From contig JAAOMT010000222.1 in NCBI GenBank assembly GCA_016748015.1, positions 78,807 to 142,806 of the forward strand: a stretch of DNA of 64,000 bases. The letters are read 5' to 3'. This document shows positions 34,050 through 46,399 of this stretch, piece by piece (position 1 is the stretch's first letter; every line of letters starts with the position of its first letter). The position numbers and the translations under genes are program-made. The notes below the pieces were generated by a model. That model searched no databases and was not told where the DNA came from. It saw only the letters and a program-made list of their open reading frames with translations. The DNA is from Geosiphon pyriformis. Its lineage: Eukaryota > Glomeromycota > Glomeromycetes > Archaeosporales > Geosiphonaceae.

Positions 34050-34560
34050 CATGTATCAGTCATATGATAGAATAGAAATTGGTTGACGAATAGAGATAAT
34101 TTCTCCTTTGTCAACAATTTTTTCTTCTGCCATATTAATTGGTATGTCTATTCTACCCATTGATCTAAATCACTGTATTTTTCTAGCTGTGATCTCTAAT
34201 TTTTTCCTGTTTTCTACTGATACTAATTGAGCTATTTTAACCAGAAACAGGAATATTGTTTGTGCTATCTTTTCATTTGGCTCTATGATGTAGGCTTTTT
34301 CTGAGTCATTTTGTAGTATTGCAATGATATTTCTTACATATCTTGCATTAATTATTCCTTCTCTGATGTTAATTCCCTTTTTTGTTAAACTACTCCTAGA
34401 TGCTAATTAAACCATTGTTGTTGCTGGGATCTCTAATGCTATTTTAAGATCAATGCAGGTGCACAAATATAGTTCCAATTTGATGGCATCTTGTTCTGGA
34501 TATCTTAAATCAAATCCTGTATTGGTATCATGCACTTGTTTTGGCATAATGTTTTCATTG
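34050..34560 (-). pseudogene. dUTPase of copy B, decayed
   Basis: Motif 1 is FDLRYPEQDA (about 34480-34510), followed by TMV, a TAA and LASRSSLTKKGIN (motif 2, about 34375-34415). Motif 3 has decayed (IINARY), and a decayed motif 5 lies near 34150-34180. The same codon before motif 2 is TAA in E. Confidence 0.7.
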
Positions 34561-34959
34561 TTATTACTGAACTATTTGAGTTCTTGTTTTTTGAAAAAAT
34601 TAGAAAGGACAATATATTGTTCAGGATTTGAATCAAAGTTTAAATTATTGTTATTTTTGTTGTTATATGGAGTGGAACTAGAACTATTGTTCTTATCATT
34701 ATCATTGTCAAAGTTTGAATTGGGATTGAAAGTTGATTCCAATTCTAATGTGTAGCTGTTAATTGGTTTTTCTTTCTCTGTGATTGTGTAGATTATACAT
34801 AATAGTAGATTGTAAATGAGGTCATACTTATTACAGTATTAAAAGTCACATAAGATTAGATAGTATTAACACAGTCAAGTGTTCAGTTGTTTTAAGCATT
34901 GCTCTTGCTCTTTTTTTGTGGATACTAATTTTTGGTAGTGTTTGTAAAATTGTTCTGAA

Positions 34960-35440
34960 TCCAGGAGATTTATAACTGGTTTTGGGTTTCAGTCAAGTTT
35001 TATGAGTTCTAAAGAGTTATTTTTTATTATTCTGATTTCCTCTGGTGACATGTCTTTGATTTTGGCAAGTGTTATTTGCCATATTTTGTTATCATTGTGT
35101 AGACAACCATTCAGACATTTTACTGCTCTTTTCCAAGCAGCTTCTATTGGTGTCTCTTTTCTAACCCAGTCACTTATTAGAATTATGTATTAACATAATT
35201 TATTACATGTTCCTCTTTATTCAAAAATGTTATTCCATATTCTTTTATCTAGAAGCGTTTCTTTACAAGTGAGACAAGATTTGTTGTCCTATTTTTCTTG
35301 TCTCTTTGGTTTTTCAAAGCATTCTAGGACACATAAACAGCAGTAAAATTTTATTGCTGTGAAGTATTCCTCATCATTACTACAGCATACACCCATTAAT
35401 AACAATTTCTTGCCACAATCAACACATACTAGCTTGGGTC
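34960..35440 (-). other. Cys-rich module of copy B
   Basis: It reads CVDCGKKLLLMGVC, then CCLC, DNKSCLTC, RGTCNKLC, and a TPIEAAWKRAVK helical segment, in the order of the E module. Stops interrupt it. An acidic, Asn-rich linker (about 34650-34780) joins it to the dUTPase. Confidence 0.6.
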
Positions 35441-35711
35441 AATAGTAACTGGTTTGTGGTTGTGATATTAAATATGAAATATATATAGAGTTGGAGTCTT
35501 GTGTATTTTTGTTTTCCCTTTTTTTTCTTTTTCTCTTCTCTTTCCAGGTCCAAGTTGTTGGTAACTCACTTTTATTGTTATTAGTCTACCATAATTGATC
35601 AGTGTTTCAAGTAGGTTCTTCTCTTCTCTTTTTCTTTCCTTAGTCATCCCATAATAATACTAGTGGCAGTTTATTGTGATTATTATTGGCCCAGGAAACT
35701 TGATAAGCTTT

Positions 35712-36180
35712 TCAAATGGATTTAATTTCTTTTTTTTCTAACTCGATCAGTGGTTGCATGGTTGTTGATTTAAAGTGGTCACAAGAAGCTGGTACTCTCA
35801 TATATTGGCCATTCTGACTTAACTGAAGTTCTTGGGTGGTCCAATTAAGTACCATATTGGTTTTGGACAGCCAGTCATTATTAATGAATGCTTGGTATTG
35901 AGTGGTTTTTATGACTAGTACTTTGATTAGTGCAATAATACTATTGACTTTGATGAGAAAGTCATCAATTTTGCCAATTGGAGTTTTTGTCACTCCATCA
36001 GCTGTGATGATTCATGTGCTGGTAGCTCAATCAACTCAGCAACTTAATTGGTTCATGAATTATCATGTGATAATGCTGTCTGCTAACCTGCTATCTAATA
36101 TAAGTTTGATGGAATAACCATCAACTTTAGCATCAGTGTACATAGCAGTGATTGGTTTTTCTTCAAATATGACTCTACTA
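35712..36180 (-). pseudogene. Retropepsin of copy B, active site lost
   Basis: It has LILDSRLADSIIT (about 36060-36110) in place of DSG, and downstream KVLVIKTTQYQAFINNDWL (35850-35930). The G-to-R change in the active-site box abolishes the conserved glycine. Confidence 0.7.
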
Positions 36181-36299
36181 AACAATGGCATGAATAATGG
36201 TTCCTTGAGTTTGAATGGAAAAATTGCTGCTAGTAATTTGTCATTGATGATAGTAGCTGAAAATATGTTGTTGGTAAATAGTTGTTTTTGGTTGGATTC

Positions 36300-38440
36300 T
36301 GTGTTGTTAAATGAGGTGTCTTCTGGAGTTATCAGGAGACTTAAATAGTTCTGAGAACTCAGGTTCTGAGTGCACCCAGTTTCTGAACTCTACTGTCATG
36401 ATTTCAATAGTTGGTTGGAAGAACTGGAGATCAGTTAATGGACTACTATTGCTGATCTCTAGCTTTATTGTGTTATTTTTGGCCTTTAGATTCCATTTTG
36501 AAGTAAGTTTTATAATGGTGTTTGAATTTGTTGAAACTGATATATTATTTGTGGCTGCAATTAATATATTACAAGTGCTGTAGTGTGATATACTGGTGAT
36601 TGATATATTGGTTGCTATGTTACTGGTAAGTAATTCTGATAATATGGTTTTGGATTGAGTTGATATTTCAGAATTGAAAACCGGTAATTGGGGTTTCAAT
36701 ATTAATTTCCCAATCATTGATCACTTATTCTTTTGTGACATTTAAACTGTAAATGTCCTTGTTTATCACAATAGTGGCAAACATGCATTTTTAGTTGCCA
36801 CTGTTGATTGGTTAACAATACTGGATGTGATTGATTTTGAAAATGATTGGAGTTTCTTTGATTGTTGCATTGTTGGGGAAGTTGATAAATTGCCTAATGA
36901 TTATTAGCTAAGTATCTCTCTAATTTCTAATTTATTGATTTACTGAATTGCTTCAATTTGAAATCCAAGTCAGATAATCTATTCATTACTAGATTTATGG
37001 CTTGAGCATGGTTGGCTTCTAATTTAGCAGCTTTAAAATTTCTGACATAGGTGACTGCAGTTTAAAGATCTGCTAAATGTAATGGACATATGCATTGAAG
37101 GATACTATTGTGCAGGCCTCTGATAAATTGATTTAAGATTTGTGGTGCTGTGAAATAATCAGCTTGAATTGTCTGAATTTGGTGCAGATTCTTATAGAAG
37201 CATTCTAAGTAGGTAGTGACTGCTTCATTTTTTCTTTGTTTAATGGTAGTAAAGGTATTTGTTAGACAATTAATACTATTATTATTGCTGAAATATTGTA
37301 GGAATACAAGCTTGAATACATTAAAGTCCTAAGGTTTGTTGGCTAAGCTTTGATACCAAGAGTCGGTGGTATCCTAAAGAAAGTATGAGATGGCTTGTAT
37401 GGCTTTAGCATTATTCTATTCATTGGCTGTGATGGTTTTTTTAACATTGTTTAGCTATACTTGAGCATTGTCTTCTTTACTCATGAACTTTTTGAGCTTG
37501 GCTATTGGAGCATAGGCTATTAAATTCAAGTTTGGTTGTTGTTGTTGTTGTGGTGGTAATTGTTATAGTGTGGCAGCTGGTAGTAAATTGATAATGATTA
37601 CTGAAGATAAGTATTGTTGATTATTAATATTGGGGTTGGGATCAGTTTGATTTTGTGGGATTTGAAAATGTGGAGTTTCAATTTTTGGGTTTTTTATAAT
37701 TGAATTTTGGTAATTAAATTCTTGATTTTCTTCTTCTTCTTCTTCTTCTTTTGATGTCATTATCTTCTAGGAACTCATGTTTCTGAAATCTGGTTGAGGT
37801 GGCAGTGATTAAAATTTTGATAGCATTGGAGATTGCGATTTAAATTCTTCAAAGTAATTGCCATAGGTTCTTAATAATTCTGCTTTTTTTTGTTTATTTG
37901 AAATAGTAGTCATTCAAATGTTGATGTTACATTTGATGTGGATGTGTCTGCTAATGTAATATTGATGGTACTTCCAGTTGTATGATGATATAATAGATAT
38001 AGTGGAGATTTAATTCTTTGCTTCTTCCATATTAGTAATTGTATTCTTTTTGAAGTTATTGCTGGTGTTTGTAGCTTTTTTTTACCCTTATCTGTATAAG
38101 TAATAGGAAATTGTTGTTGAGTGTATCTTTCAATTTCTTGATTAATTTTTCTAATAATTGGTGCAAAACTGTAATTTCATGGTAAGCTGGTATATTGAAT
38201 TAATTCTGTATAGAAATTTTTTCTTGTTGATTTAATGTCAACTGGTCTTCCTAGAAAATCTGTAATTCTTTTATTGATGTAAAAATTGAAGGCTGATTCT
38301 GCTGGATAATGGTTGTTGGTTAACCTCAGTTGTTGACTGTACTGTTAAAATAAGAATTTAGCAAATCCTAAATGGTTTGTTCCTATTATTTCTGATTCTG
38401 CCACTTTTGGATAATTGTTGTTAGTGCTGGTTTTCTGTAG
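36300..38440 (-). pseudogene. Gag of copy B, decayed
   Basis: It has the same layout as copy A gag: an N-terminal region (about 37920-38400), MTSKEEEEEEE (37760 downward), the gag helical domain (about 36960-37480) and a CCHC knuckle at 36738-36779 (CHYCDKQGHLQFKC). A serine/threonine/isoleucine-rich tail (36307-36717) leads to the protease. Several frame changes occur. Confidence 0.75.
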
Positions 38441-38466
38441 AATTATATTTTACAGAAAGCACCAAA
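38440..38466 (-). promoter_or_regulatory. Primer-binding site of copy B
   Basis: The minus strand reads TTTGGTGCTTTCTGTAAAAT directly after the LTR end GTAACA. TGGTGCTTTCTGT would pair with a tRNA 3' end (ACAGAAAGCACCA). The tRNA is not identified. A two-base TT spacer precedes TGG. Confidence 0.55.
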
Positions 38467-39256
38467 TGTTACAGATAATTATTTGGGGTTTTAAATTAAA
38501 TAACAAACTCATAACTTGGTGCTTTAATCAATATAATGGTGTTGGTTTCTGAAGATTTGGGTAATCTGAAGGTTTTGGGTTGTCTAAAGATTTTGGTGTT
38601 AAATTCTTTGTATAATGGACAGAAATTTAATGCTTGTCTTCTCAGTAGCTTTCTGGAATTGCAATTTCATCAAATTTTTTTCTCAGCATGATGGCCAGTA
38701 ATCTGGCAGAGATGCTCTTTTGGTAAGCTATTCTTAAATTCTCAATATATACTTTTTCTTTGGGGTCTTTTATCAGGCTATCCTTGTGGTCAATAATTCA
38801 GTGCTTTTTCTCTTTAATTAATTAGCACAACAAAAGAAAATAACAAAAATAAAATAAAAGAAAATAAAAGAAATTAAGCCAAGGTGATAAATGTTAGTAT
38901 TCTGTCAATAGCTGTGATTAAGAGTTATTGTTCTAGTGTAGTTAAGTATCAATTACTATCAACATGAAGTGTTGATAGTGAAGAGTAAATTTGAAATATA
39001 GAATAGTTATTTATTGGTATTTAAGATGTGGAAGGCTGCTTAGATTAAATCTAAACTGAGAAGTTTGTTTTTTCTTCTTTTAATTTTACTACTATATATA
39101 CATAATTAATGTTCTACAAGATTGCTCACATTTCTGAGCAATGTGTTATGATTTTTTAAGTAATGCTTACATTGTTGAGCAATGTATTCACATGCTAATT
39201 ACTACTCTTCTATTGGTCTCCTATTTTTTATATCTGTTTTTTTTTTATGAGTAATA
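38467..39256 (-). mobile_element. 5' LTR of copy B (type 1)
   Basis: It starts TGTTACAGATAATTATTTGG and ends ATGAGTAATA. The repeat cassette (39118-39195) is of the TTGCTCACATT/GAGCAATGTG kind, unlike the 3' LTR of the same element. The outer flank is GTGAT, which does not match TATGT at the other end. Confidence 0.85.
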
Positions 39257-39270
39257 GTGATTAACAACTA

Positions 39271-39331
39271 GGTCAATAATCAGATTAATAATTAGATTAA
39301 TGATCAAATTATTAATTAGGTTAATAATTAC
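39271..39331. repeat. Tandem repeat, about 12 bp x 5
   Basis: Units of the form GGTCAATAATCA, GATTAATAATTA and GATTAATGATCA follow one another directly beside the copy B 5' LTR. No function is evident. Confidence 0.55.
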
Positions 39332-39399
39332 TATCTAAAATAAAGTGGCTAAATATATAATATCAATAACTAATACATGTGATAACTAATAAAAACTAT

Positions 39400-42300
39400 G
39401 GTTTTCAACTGTAATATTATCCTTTTCAAAGAGATTAAACTTTGGCAAAATCAAGCTATTTATAGAATAATCTAATTGAAAGGTTTTATCTAATTCAAAA
39501 CTAACTAGTTTATTAAAATCTTTTATAAATAAGATATATAACACCTAAAATAAAATAAGCTTTGTATTCAAGAGACTAAATTTTTGTATAAAAGTTTTGG
39601 CTTTTCTAATAATAGTTAAAACTTTTAGAATATCTAACTGTATAATATCCAAAATTTTCACTTGTATTTCTGAAATTGTTTTTTTCATAAGCTTTATGTC
39701 TTTTATAATTTTTCTAAGTCAACTATTGAACTTTAATTGTCTTCTATATAACAGGTTTTTGTCTATAAACAAGATTTCTTTAATTATTTTTCTAAAAATA
39801 TTAAAAGATAATAGTATGCTTACTGTTATGCTTTTAAACATATATTTATCTATTTTGCTACTAATTTTTTCTCTTCTGGTAGTGGTTTTTTTTGGTTTAA
39901 TAACAGTATGTGTTCTATTGTTATTAGTTATGATTATCTGTTTTCCAATAGTCAAAGTAGTATTTGGATAATTTTTGATTTAATACTTATCAAGAGTATA
40001 GAAAACATTTTAAATATTTTGATTTAAAAAATAATTGTTTATATCAATTAAAGATATCTCTGTTTTGGAAATAATATATTAATTTATATCTGATTTTTGC
40101 TAATTATTTGGGTTAGTATTACCACAACAAATAACTAATCAGATTGTTTGTAATATTTTTTAAGTTATATATTATAAACAGGATAATTATTAAAAATTAT
40201 TTTATATTAATCTTGTAAAATATAAAAACTATTATTCAAAACTTTGTTAATTAAAAAGAGTTTTTTCCACTAATTAGAGAATTTATTACTATAAACATTA
40301 TTTTTGTCTTAGCAGTATTCTAAAACTAAGTTATTAATACTTAAGAAAAATAGTTTATAAGTTTTTTTTTGTAAGCTTCTCTTAAAACTGTTTTATCTTT
40401 TCAAAGATAATTATTTATATCTCTATTAAAAAATTAAGAATAGTATTAAGTTTTTTTTGCAAAAAAAATATTGTTTTAATATTAGTTTTTATTGATAATA
40501 TTGCTATTTATTTATAGAGCAGATAAAAAAATTCAAAATTTGTTATGTTATAGTTTATAGTTCTATAAGCAAACAAAGCTAAAGACAGTAATTTGTCTTA
40601 TAAATTTGTTTCTTTACTGGTTTTGCCTAAATTTTACATAATGTTCTATTAAATATTTTACTAGACTATTTATTTAAAGATAATAAAAGAAAGAAAGTTT
40701 ATAATATATTCTTATTTTTTTATAAAATTCTTTAATTAATATACTGAGAAAAGCTCTTTTTTTGTTAGATAAAAATTTTTTGAAGTAGTTATAATGACAA
40801 ATAATATCTTCATAAATAAAGTTAGTAATAAAAACTGCTATTTAATCTAAGATAATTCTTGCTTTTACCCACTTTGTAAAATAGTCAATAGCTGTAATAA
40901 TATATCTATTGTCATTAGAAGTTATGATTAAAAGTCTAATAATATTTATATTAATTCTGTTAAATAGTTAATCAACAGAGATTAAATGAATGTTTTCTTT
41001 GTAATTGGATTTTTTTTTTGGCAAATATTACAGATTTTAATGTATTTAGCAATATTTTTTCCTAAGATAAATTAATAATAATAAGTTAGAGTTTTCTAAA
41101 TTGTTTTTGTTTTTTTAAAGTGTCTAGCTAATAGATTAGTGTATATGTTATAGATCACAATTTTTCTTTCTTTAAATCTAATGATTTTCTGAAAACAGTC
41201 AGAATTTTTTTTATTTTTTTTGTAAAGTTGGTTTTGATAAATTAAATAGAAATTTAATTATTTGTGCAAATGTTTTTTTTGCTGTCAAGTGTAGTTTAAT
41301 AAGTATTATTCTTTACTTAAAAATTTTATTAGTGCAAAATAGTTATTCAAGTTTATTATTGTGTTTGATTAAGAAAAATTACTAATATTAAGTTAATTTG
41401 TTTTTATAAAGGTTGTATTATTACTTGGTAATAAGTTTGAAAAAAGTGTTAGCATTTTAATAATTAGCTCTTTTGTAATATTATATATTATAATCAAATT
41501 CATCCAAATAAAGTATTCAAGCAAATTATTTATTTGTGTTCTAAATTTTTTTTATTGTACAGCCAAACCAAAGCTTGGTAATCTGTTACTATTAAAAACT
41601 TTACACCAAGAAAATACTTGTTTCAATAACTAATAGACTAAACTATTATTAAACATTTTTGGTTAGTAATTAAATAGTTCTGTTCTATTGGTAAAAAGAT
41701 TTTATTGACATATGCTATAATATGTTTTTTTTTATCTTTATCTTTTTGTAAAAGAACAGTACCAAGTTTATAGCCAGATATATTAATGTAAAAGATAAAA
41801 GATTAATTTAGATCAGGTTGTTTGAGAATAAAATCTGTAACCAATTTTTCTTTTAGAGTTTCAAATGTTTTTTATTAATATATACTTCAGTAATAATTGA
41901 TATTTTTCTTAAGTAACTAATTGAAAAAAAAACAATTTTGAAGAAATTTTTAACAAATTTGTAATAATAAGATGTCAAATCAAGAATAAAACATAGTTTA
42001 TATACATTCATTAATTGTTTAATATTCTGGGCTTTTTTAATCTTGGCTAGATTAAAAAAAATTCTATTTTTTGTAATAAAATGACCAAAGAACTGAGTAA
42101 ATTAACATTTAAGAAAAGATTTGATTAGATTACTTTTGAGACCAGCATTTCTAAAAAAATCAAAAACTTTTTGCAAATGTTTAAGATATTTATTTCAGGT
42201 TTTTTTTACTAATTTAAATATTTTGTTTATTAACCATTAAAAAATGAAAAAAGCATTAATAAGACCAAACAGCATAACTGTGAATTTGTAAATGCTATAT

Positions 42301-43860
42301 TTGATAATAAAAACAGTCTTTTTTTTGCTTTTTGAATTCATTTCTACTTGCCAAAATCCAATAGTTAAATTAATAATTAAGAAAAAAACAGCACTATTAA
42401 ATTGGTCTAGTATTGCATTAATCTTGAAAAATGAATACATATTTTTTTTAGTAATGATATTTAATTGGCAATAATCAATACAAAAGCATAAAATTCTACT
42501 TTTTTTGAATATTACTACAACTAAAAATGTTTATTTACTCTTGGTTTCTTGTATAAATCCAAAATTTTTCATCTGGTTTATTTTTTTCTTGATGAATTTA
42601 TTATTATAATAATTGAATTAATAAAGTTTTAAATAGATAAAATAAGTTTTTTTAGTGGTAATAATATGTTGTATTATATAAGTATGTTTAGGAGTATTAT
42701 TTTTTTTTGAGATAACTGGGTTGTTTCTAGTTAACAGATTTTTAATGTCTATTTTTCTTTCTTTTAAAAAAGATTTTTTTTGTTTTACAGTTAGTAATTA
42801 GATTTCAGATAGTTTATTTTCAAAGAACTTTTGCATTTCTTTTATTTTTTTTGATATTAAGCTAATAAATTCCCAATTTTTGTAATAAATTAAGCAGAAT
42901 TTATATTTATTAATAGAAGAATACAATAGTTTATTATATTAGTATTGAGTACAAAAACTATGTTACCAATAACTGTATTTGGTTTTTTTGCTAGGTTTTT
43001 GGTTAAAAGTTTTTCTGAGTATGTTGTAATAAGACCAGCAAATCATTTTATCATTTACAATAATTTTTTTTTTGTCTGCTTTAATATTATTTAGTAATTC
43101 ATTATTGCTGATAAAAATAGTGTAAACTAGTTTAGCAGTTTTTTTTTATTCTTTTTTATTACTTTTTTTATCATCTGATTTATCTAATTGTTTTTCTTCT
43201 GGGCTTTGTTTGAATACTAAAAAAGTTGTCTAATAACAGTATTTAATTATAATAGGCTTTTTATTATATCTGATAATTAATTTATATAGCTTATAATTAA
43301 GTAAAGCTTTGGCTTTCTTAAGCCATTTATTGTTAACAATAATAGTGTATTCTTTAGTTTTAGAAACTTTTATGTTAGTTTTAATGCTAATGTTATTAAT
43401 ATAAACAAAAACAGCTTTGGCTATGCTCAAATTTTTTTTCTTATTATTATGTATATTGGTTATTGGTTAAGTAAAAGATTCATCAATTTTTTTGCCAATT
43501 GCTTCAAAAAAGTATTTGACAATAATACTAACAAATAATTCACTGTTTAAAATCAAGTCAATGAAATAACCAGCTACTTGGGCTTTGCAAATTAGAGAAA
43601 TAATATTATTATTGTTAATAAATTTAGCTTAATAAGAGCATTTGTTAGTTTTTGGTATTTTTTTTTTGGAATTAATAATTTACAAAGATTTTTTCTGAAT
43701 TTTGAATGGGTTATTAACTGGCCAAAAATAATGTAAATTGAAGTTTCTATAAGATTTTTAATAACAGAATAAAGTTCAGATTTTTGTATAATTTTTAAGA
43801 ATTTTAACTTTGGAAAATTCTTAAAGATTTTAGCCTTTAGTTATTTATTGTTATTAGCAG
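39400..43860 (-). pseudogene. Pol of element G, a third Ty3/Gypsy lineage, eroded
   Basis: On the minus strand, a protease C-terminal block (43230-43430, containing YTIIVNNKWLKKAKALL) follows a decayed active-site block near 43530-43560. The RT fragment at 42237-42440 has LTIGFWQVEMNSKSKKKT and FGLINAF. Integrase sequence is recognisable near 40600-41200 by alignment with E (17270-17700). Sequence below 40000 is too decayed to name; a short frame at 39719-39955 is open on the minus strand. Little space is left for Gag between 43560 and the LTR, so it is deleted or beyond recognition. Confidence 0.65.
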
Positions 43861-43869
43861 TTAGGGTTT

Positions 43870-44060
43870 TGATGTTCAGTTTGATTTGGTTTAAGTTTAA
43901 TTAAACCACTGAACCAAATCAAACTTAAACAGAAAATTTGGCAAAATTTCAAACTCAAACTTAAACCAAACTTAAAATTACTGAACTTAAATTAAACCTA
44001 AACATATATAACAAATTTGGTTTAAGTTTGGTTTAAAATTCATGAACATATTTAAGTTTA
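43870..44060. repeat. Inverted and direct TTTGGTTTAAG repeats in the G leader
   Basis: A perfect 13-bp inverted repeat (43879-43891, GTTTGATTTGGTT; 43912-43924, AACCAAATCAAAC) is followed by several copies of TTTGGTTTAAGTTTGG and its complement up to 44060. It lies between the G protease region and its 5' LTR. Confidence 0.6.
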
Positions 44061-44162
44061 ACTATTAAAAACATTATATTATAATATATTATTATTTAAT
44101 TTTTTTAATAGTTTCTGCATTTATAATTAAAAACATTATACTGCTCTTATAGTTTTAGATAT

Positions 44163-45027
44163 TATTATGGAAGTGTTTTCTTGGTATATTTTAATTGTTG
44201 ATATCTTATTTTAATTGCAATCAGTTTCTTATAAGTTCCTTAATTGTATGTGTTAAATATTAATGATAATGTACTGAAGGTTTTCTCTTAATATTGTAAT
44301 GTAAATCTTCTCTTTAATTTTAGTTGTCTTTGTATGTTATGTACTCTTTTTCAGAAGCTAATCTGAAATTTACCTGCTGTCTGAAGTTTTTTCTGAGGCT
44401 ATTTTTGCAATTGTCTAATGTGTTTCTTTAATTTAGAAACACAGAATATTAATGGCCTTTTCATGATTTTTCTAAGTATATAATAAAGCTTTTTCAATTT
44501 AATTAGTAACCACGTGAATAATCTTGATTAGCAATTATTCTTTCAAAGGATTCAAAGATGAAATGATAGTTTTATTTACTAGAGAGAGTATGTAAATTCT
44601 ATTGTTAATCTCGTAATTGTGATATTTATTCAATTTATTATTTTTATTAATTTTTTTTGAATAAAATTTTATTTAGATATTTGTTGCTTCGAGTTGAAGC
44701 TGTTTTATTCTTCATTATTAAAAACTATTGTATATATATATAATTATTGTTTTATAAAATAATGTTTTGTAATACTCTATTTCTATTATTTCTAAATAGT
44801 ACTTGCTGCTATTGTAAAATAATGCTTGTTGCTTTTGCATAATAGTGTTTGCTACTATTGTAAAATAGTGCTTGCTGCTATTGCATGATAGTGCTTGCTG
44901 CTATTGTAAAATAGTGCTTGCTGTTATTTGTAAATCATTTTTTTTTATAAATTGTTGTTGTGTTATTTTATGATTGGCTAATTTATATTATTTATAATTC
45001 TTATTAAATTCTTAAACTATAATAACA
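44163..45027 (-). mobile_element. 5' LTR of element G (type 3)
   Basis: It starts TATTATGGAAG and ends ATAATAACA. Positions 44163-44660 match the reverse complement of 1-540. On the minus strand the order is CCAAT-like box (GATTGGCTAAT at about 44972), 23-bp tandem repeat (44796-44936), and TATA (TATATATATATA near 44735). This is the type 1 promoter layout with a different repeat. It lies directly upstream of G pol in the right orientation. Confidence 0.65.
44796..44936. repeat. Tandem repeat, 23 bp x 6, in the type 3 LTR
   Basis: Units such as ATAGTGCTTGCTGCTATTG plus TAAA or CATG repeat about six times with small changes. They lie between the CCAAT-like box and the TATA box of the LTR. Confidence 0.75.
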
Positions 45028-45284
45028 CTAAGCAAGATCTCATATCTGTAATCATATTTTTATCTGTAGAAAAGACATGTTTAAAAACAACAGATAATTT
45101 TTGAATTGCCAAATAATTACAAGCCATATATGCAAAATAAAAAAATTGTGTTTGATATATCTAAATATTGAATTATTAATAAAATATTAATTTAGATAAA
45201 TATTTTTTGTAATATACTTTCTATCATATTATTATATTTATTTTTCTATTAGTTATTTTTTTAGAAATATAATAATCAATTTTG
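45028..45284. other. AT-rich spacer, nothing recognised
   Basis: No open frame of note, no repeat and no similarity to the other elements was seen. Confidence 0.5.
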
Positions 45285-45611
45285 TATACCAACAAACAAA
45301 ATGACTATTTAACACAACAATACTACAACAAATCAAACAAATTATAGAAAAAAATAATCTGTCCACATAGACACAAGTCATATATTAGCTATACACAAAA
45401 TTTCAAGATTAATTAGCAATATTACTTAACTCTGTAATAGATATTATTACTGTTAACCAATTGGAAAAAATGACCAATGCCTAATTTAAGGAATTACAGA
45501 TCAAAATAACCCAAAAAATTTTCAAAAAAGAAGTTCAAGAATTAATCAAAGAGAGAGAGTTAGAAGATATAGGAAATTTTGATAGAGCTCAATATTAAAA
45601 AAAAGAGATAA
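45285..45611 (+). pseudogene. ORF3 C-terminal fragment of a truncated type 1 element
   Basis: From about 45345 the + strand follows copy C ORF3: decayed NNLST, FQD, VNQLEKMTNA and FKELQIKIT, ending FDRAQY. It is broken by several stops. The rest of Pol is missing, so this is the 3' end of an element truncated on its left. Confidence 0.6.
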
Positions 45612-46399
45612 TATTACTCATAGAATATAGGAATTATATATTAGTATACAAATTAACCAATTAGAATAAAATACAATAAAAGTGGAATTTCAAGATTTCT
45701 TTTAGAGAAATCACAGAATTCCAGAATTACAGGATTTTAATAAGAGAAATTACAGGATTCTAGACTAAAAAATTGAAAAATTCAAAGAATCTCATATAAT
45801 AAAATTTATGTATATATAGCAATAGTGTTAAAAGCAGAAAAGACAGAATCTCTAGTTAGAGAATTCTTCAGCTAGAATCTTTAGTTTACAACCACCAAGT
45901 TTCAACATCTTATATTAATAAAAATACTTATTTTAATCATAATTTATTGTTTACTATTAACACTTCATGTTGATAATAATTGATACTTAACTACACTAAA
46001 CCAATAGCTGATTATAGCTATTAATAAAATACTAACTCTTTCTTGTCTTGACTTATTTCTTTATTTTTTTTCTTTTGTTTTGTTATTATTTACTAATTGA
46101 TTAAAAATAAAATATATGGAGCTATCAATATTAAAGTAATTGGTAAAAAACTCAGGAATAAGGGTAAAACACTCAAGAATTAAGGATAGTTTACCAGAAA
46201 GATTACTGGTTATTACACTAAAAAAAAATTCAATAGAATTGTGATTCCAGAAAACAATAGATAAAACAACACTTAAATCTCTATCTATTATATAAAAAAC
46301 TCAACCAAAACCTTTAGATAATACCAATCTTATCAGTTATTAAGCACCAAATTATGAGTTTGTTATTTAATTTGAAATTCTAAATAATCATCTGTAACA
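45612..46399 (+). mobile_element. 3' LTR of the truncated type 1 element
   Basis: It starts TATTACTCATAG and ends ATCATCTGTAACA. The repeat cassette (about 45690-45800) is of the GGAATTC kind, decayed. A TATATATAGC box lies near 45810. Confidence 0.75.

Noticed and set aside
39597-39971. A 124-codon + strand frame rich in Ile, Leu and Phe
   Set aside because: It is antisense to eroded element G sequence. Hydrophobicity follows from A/T-rich codons and no family is recognisable.
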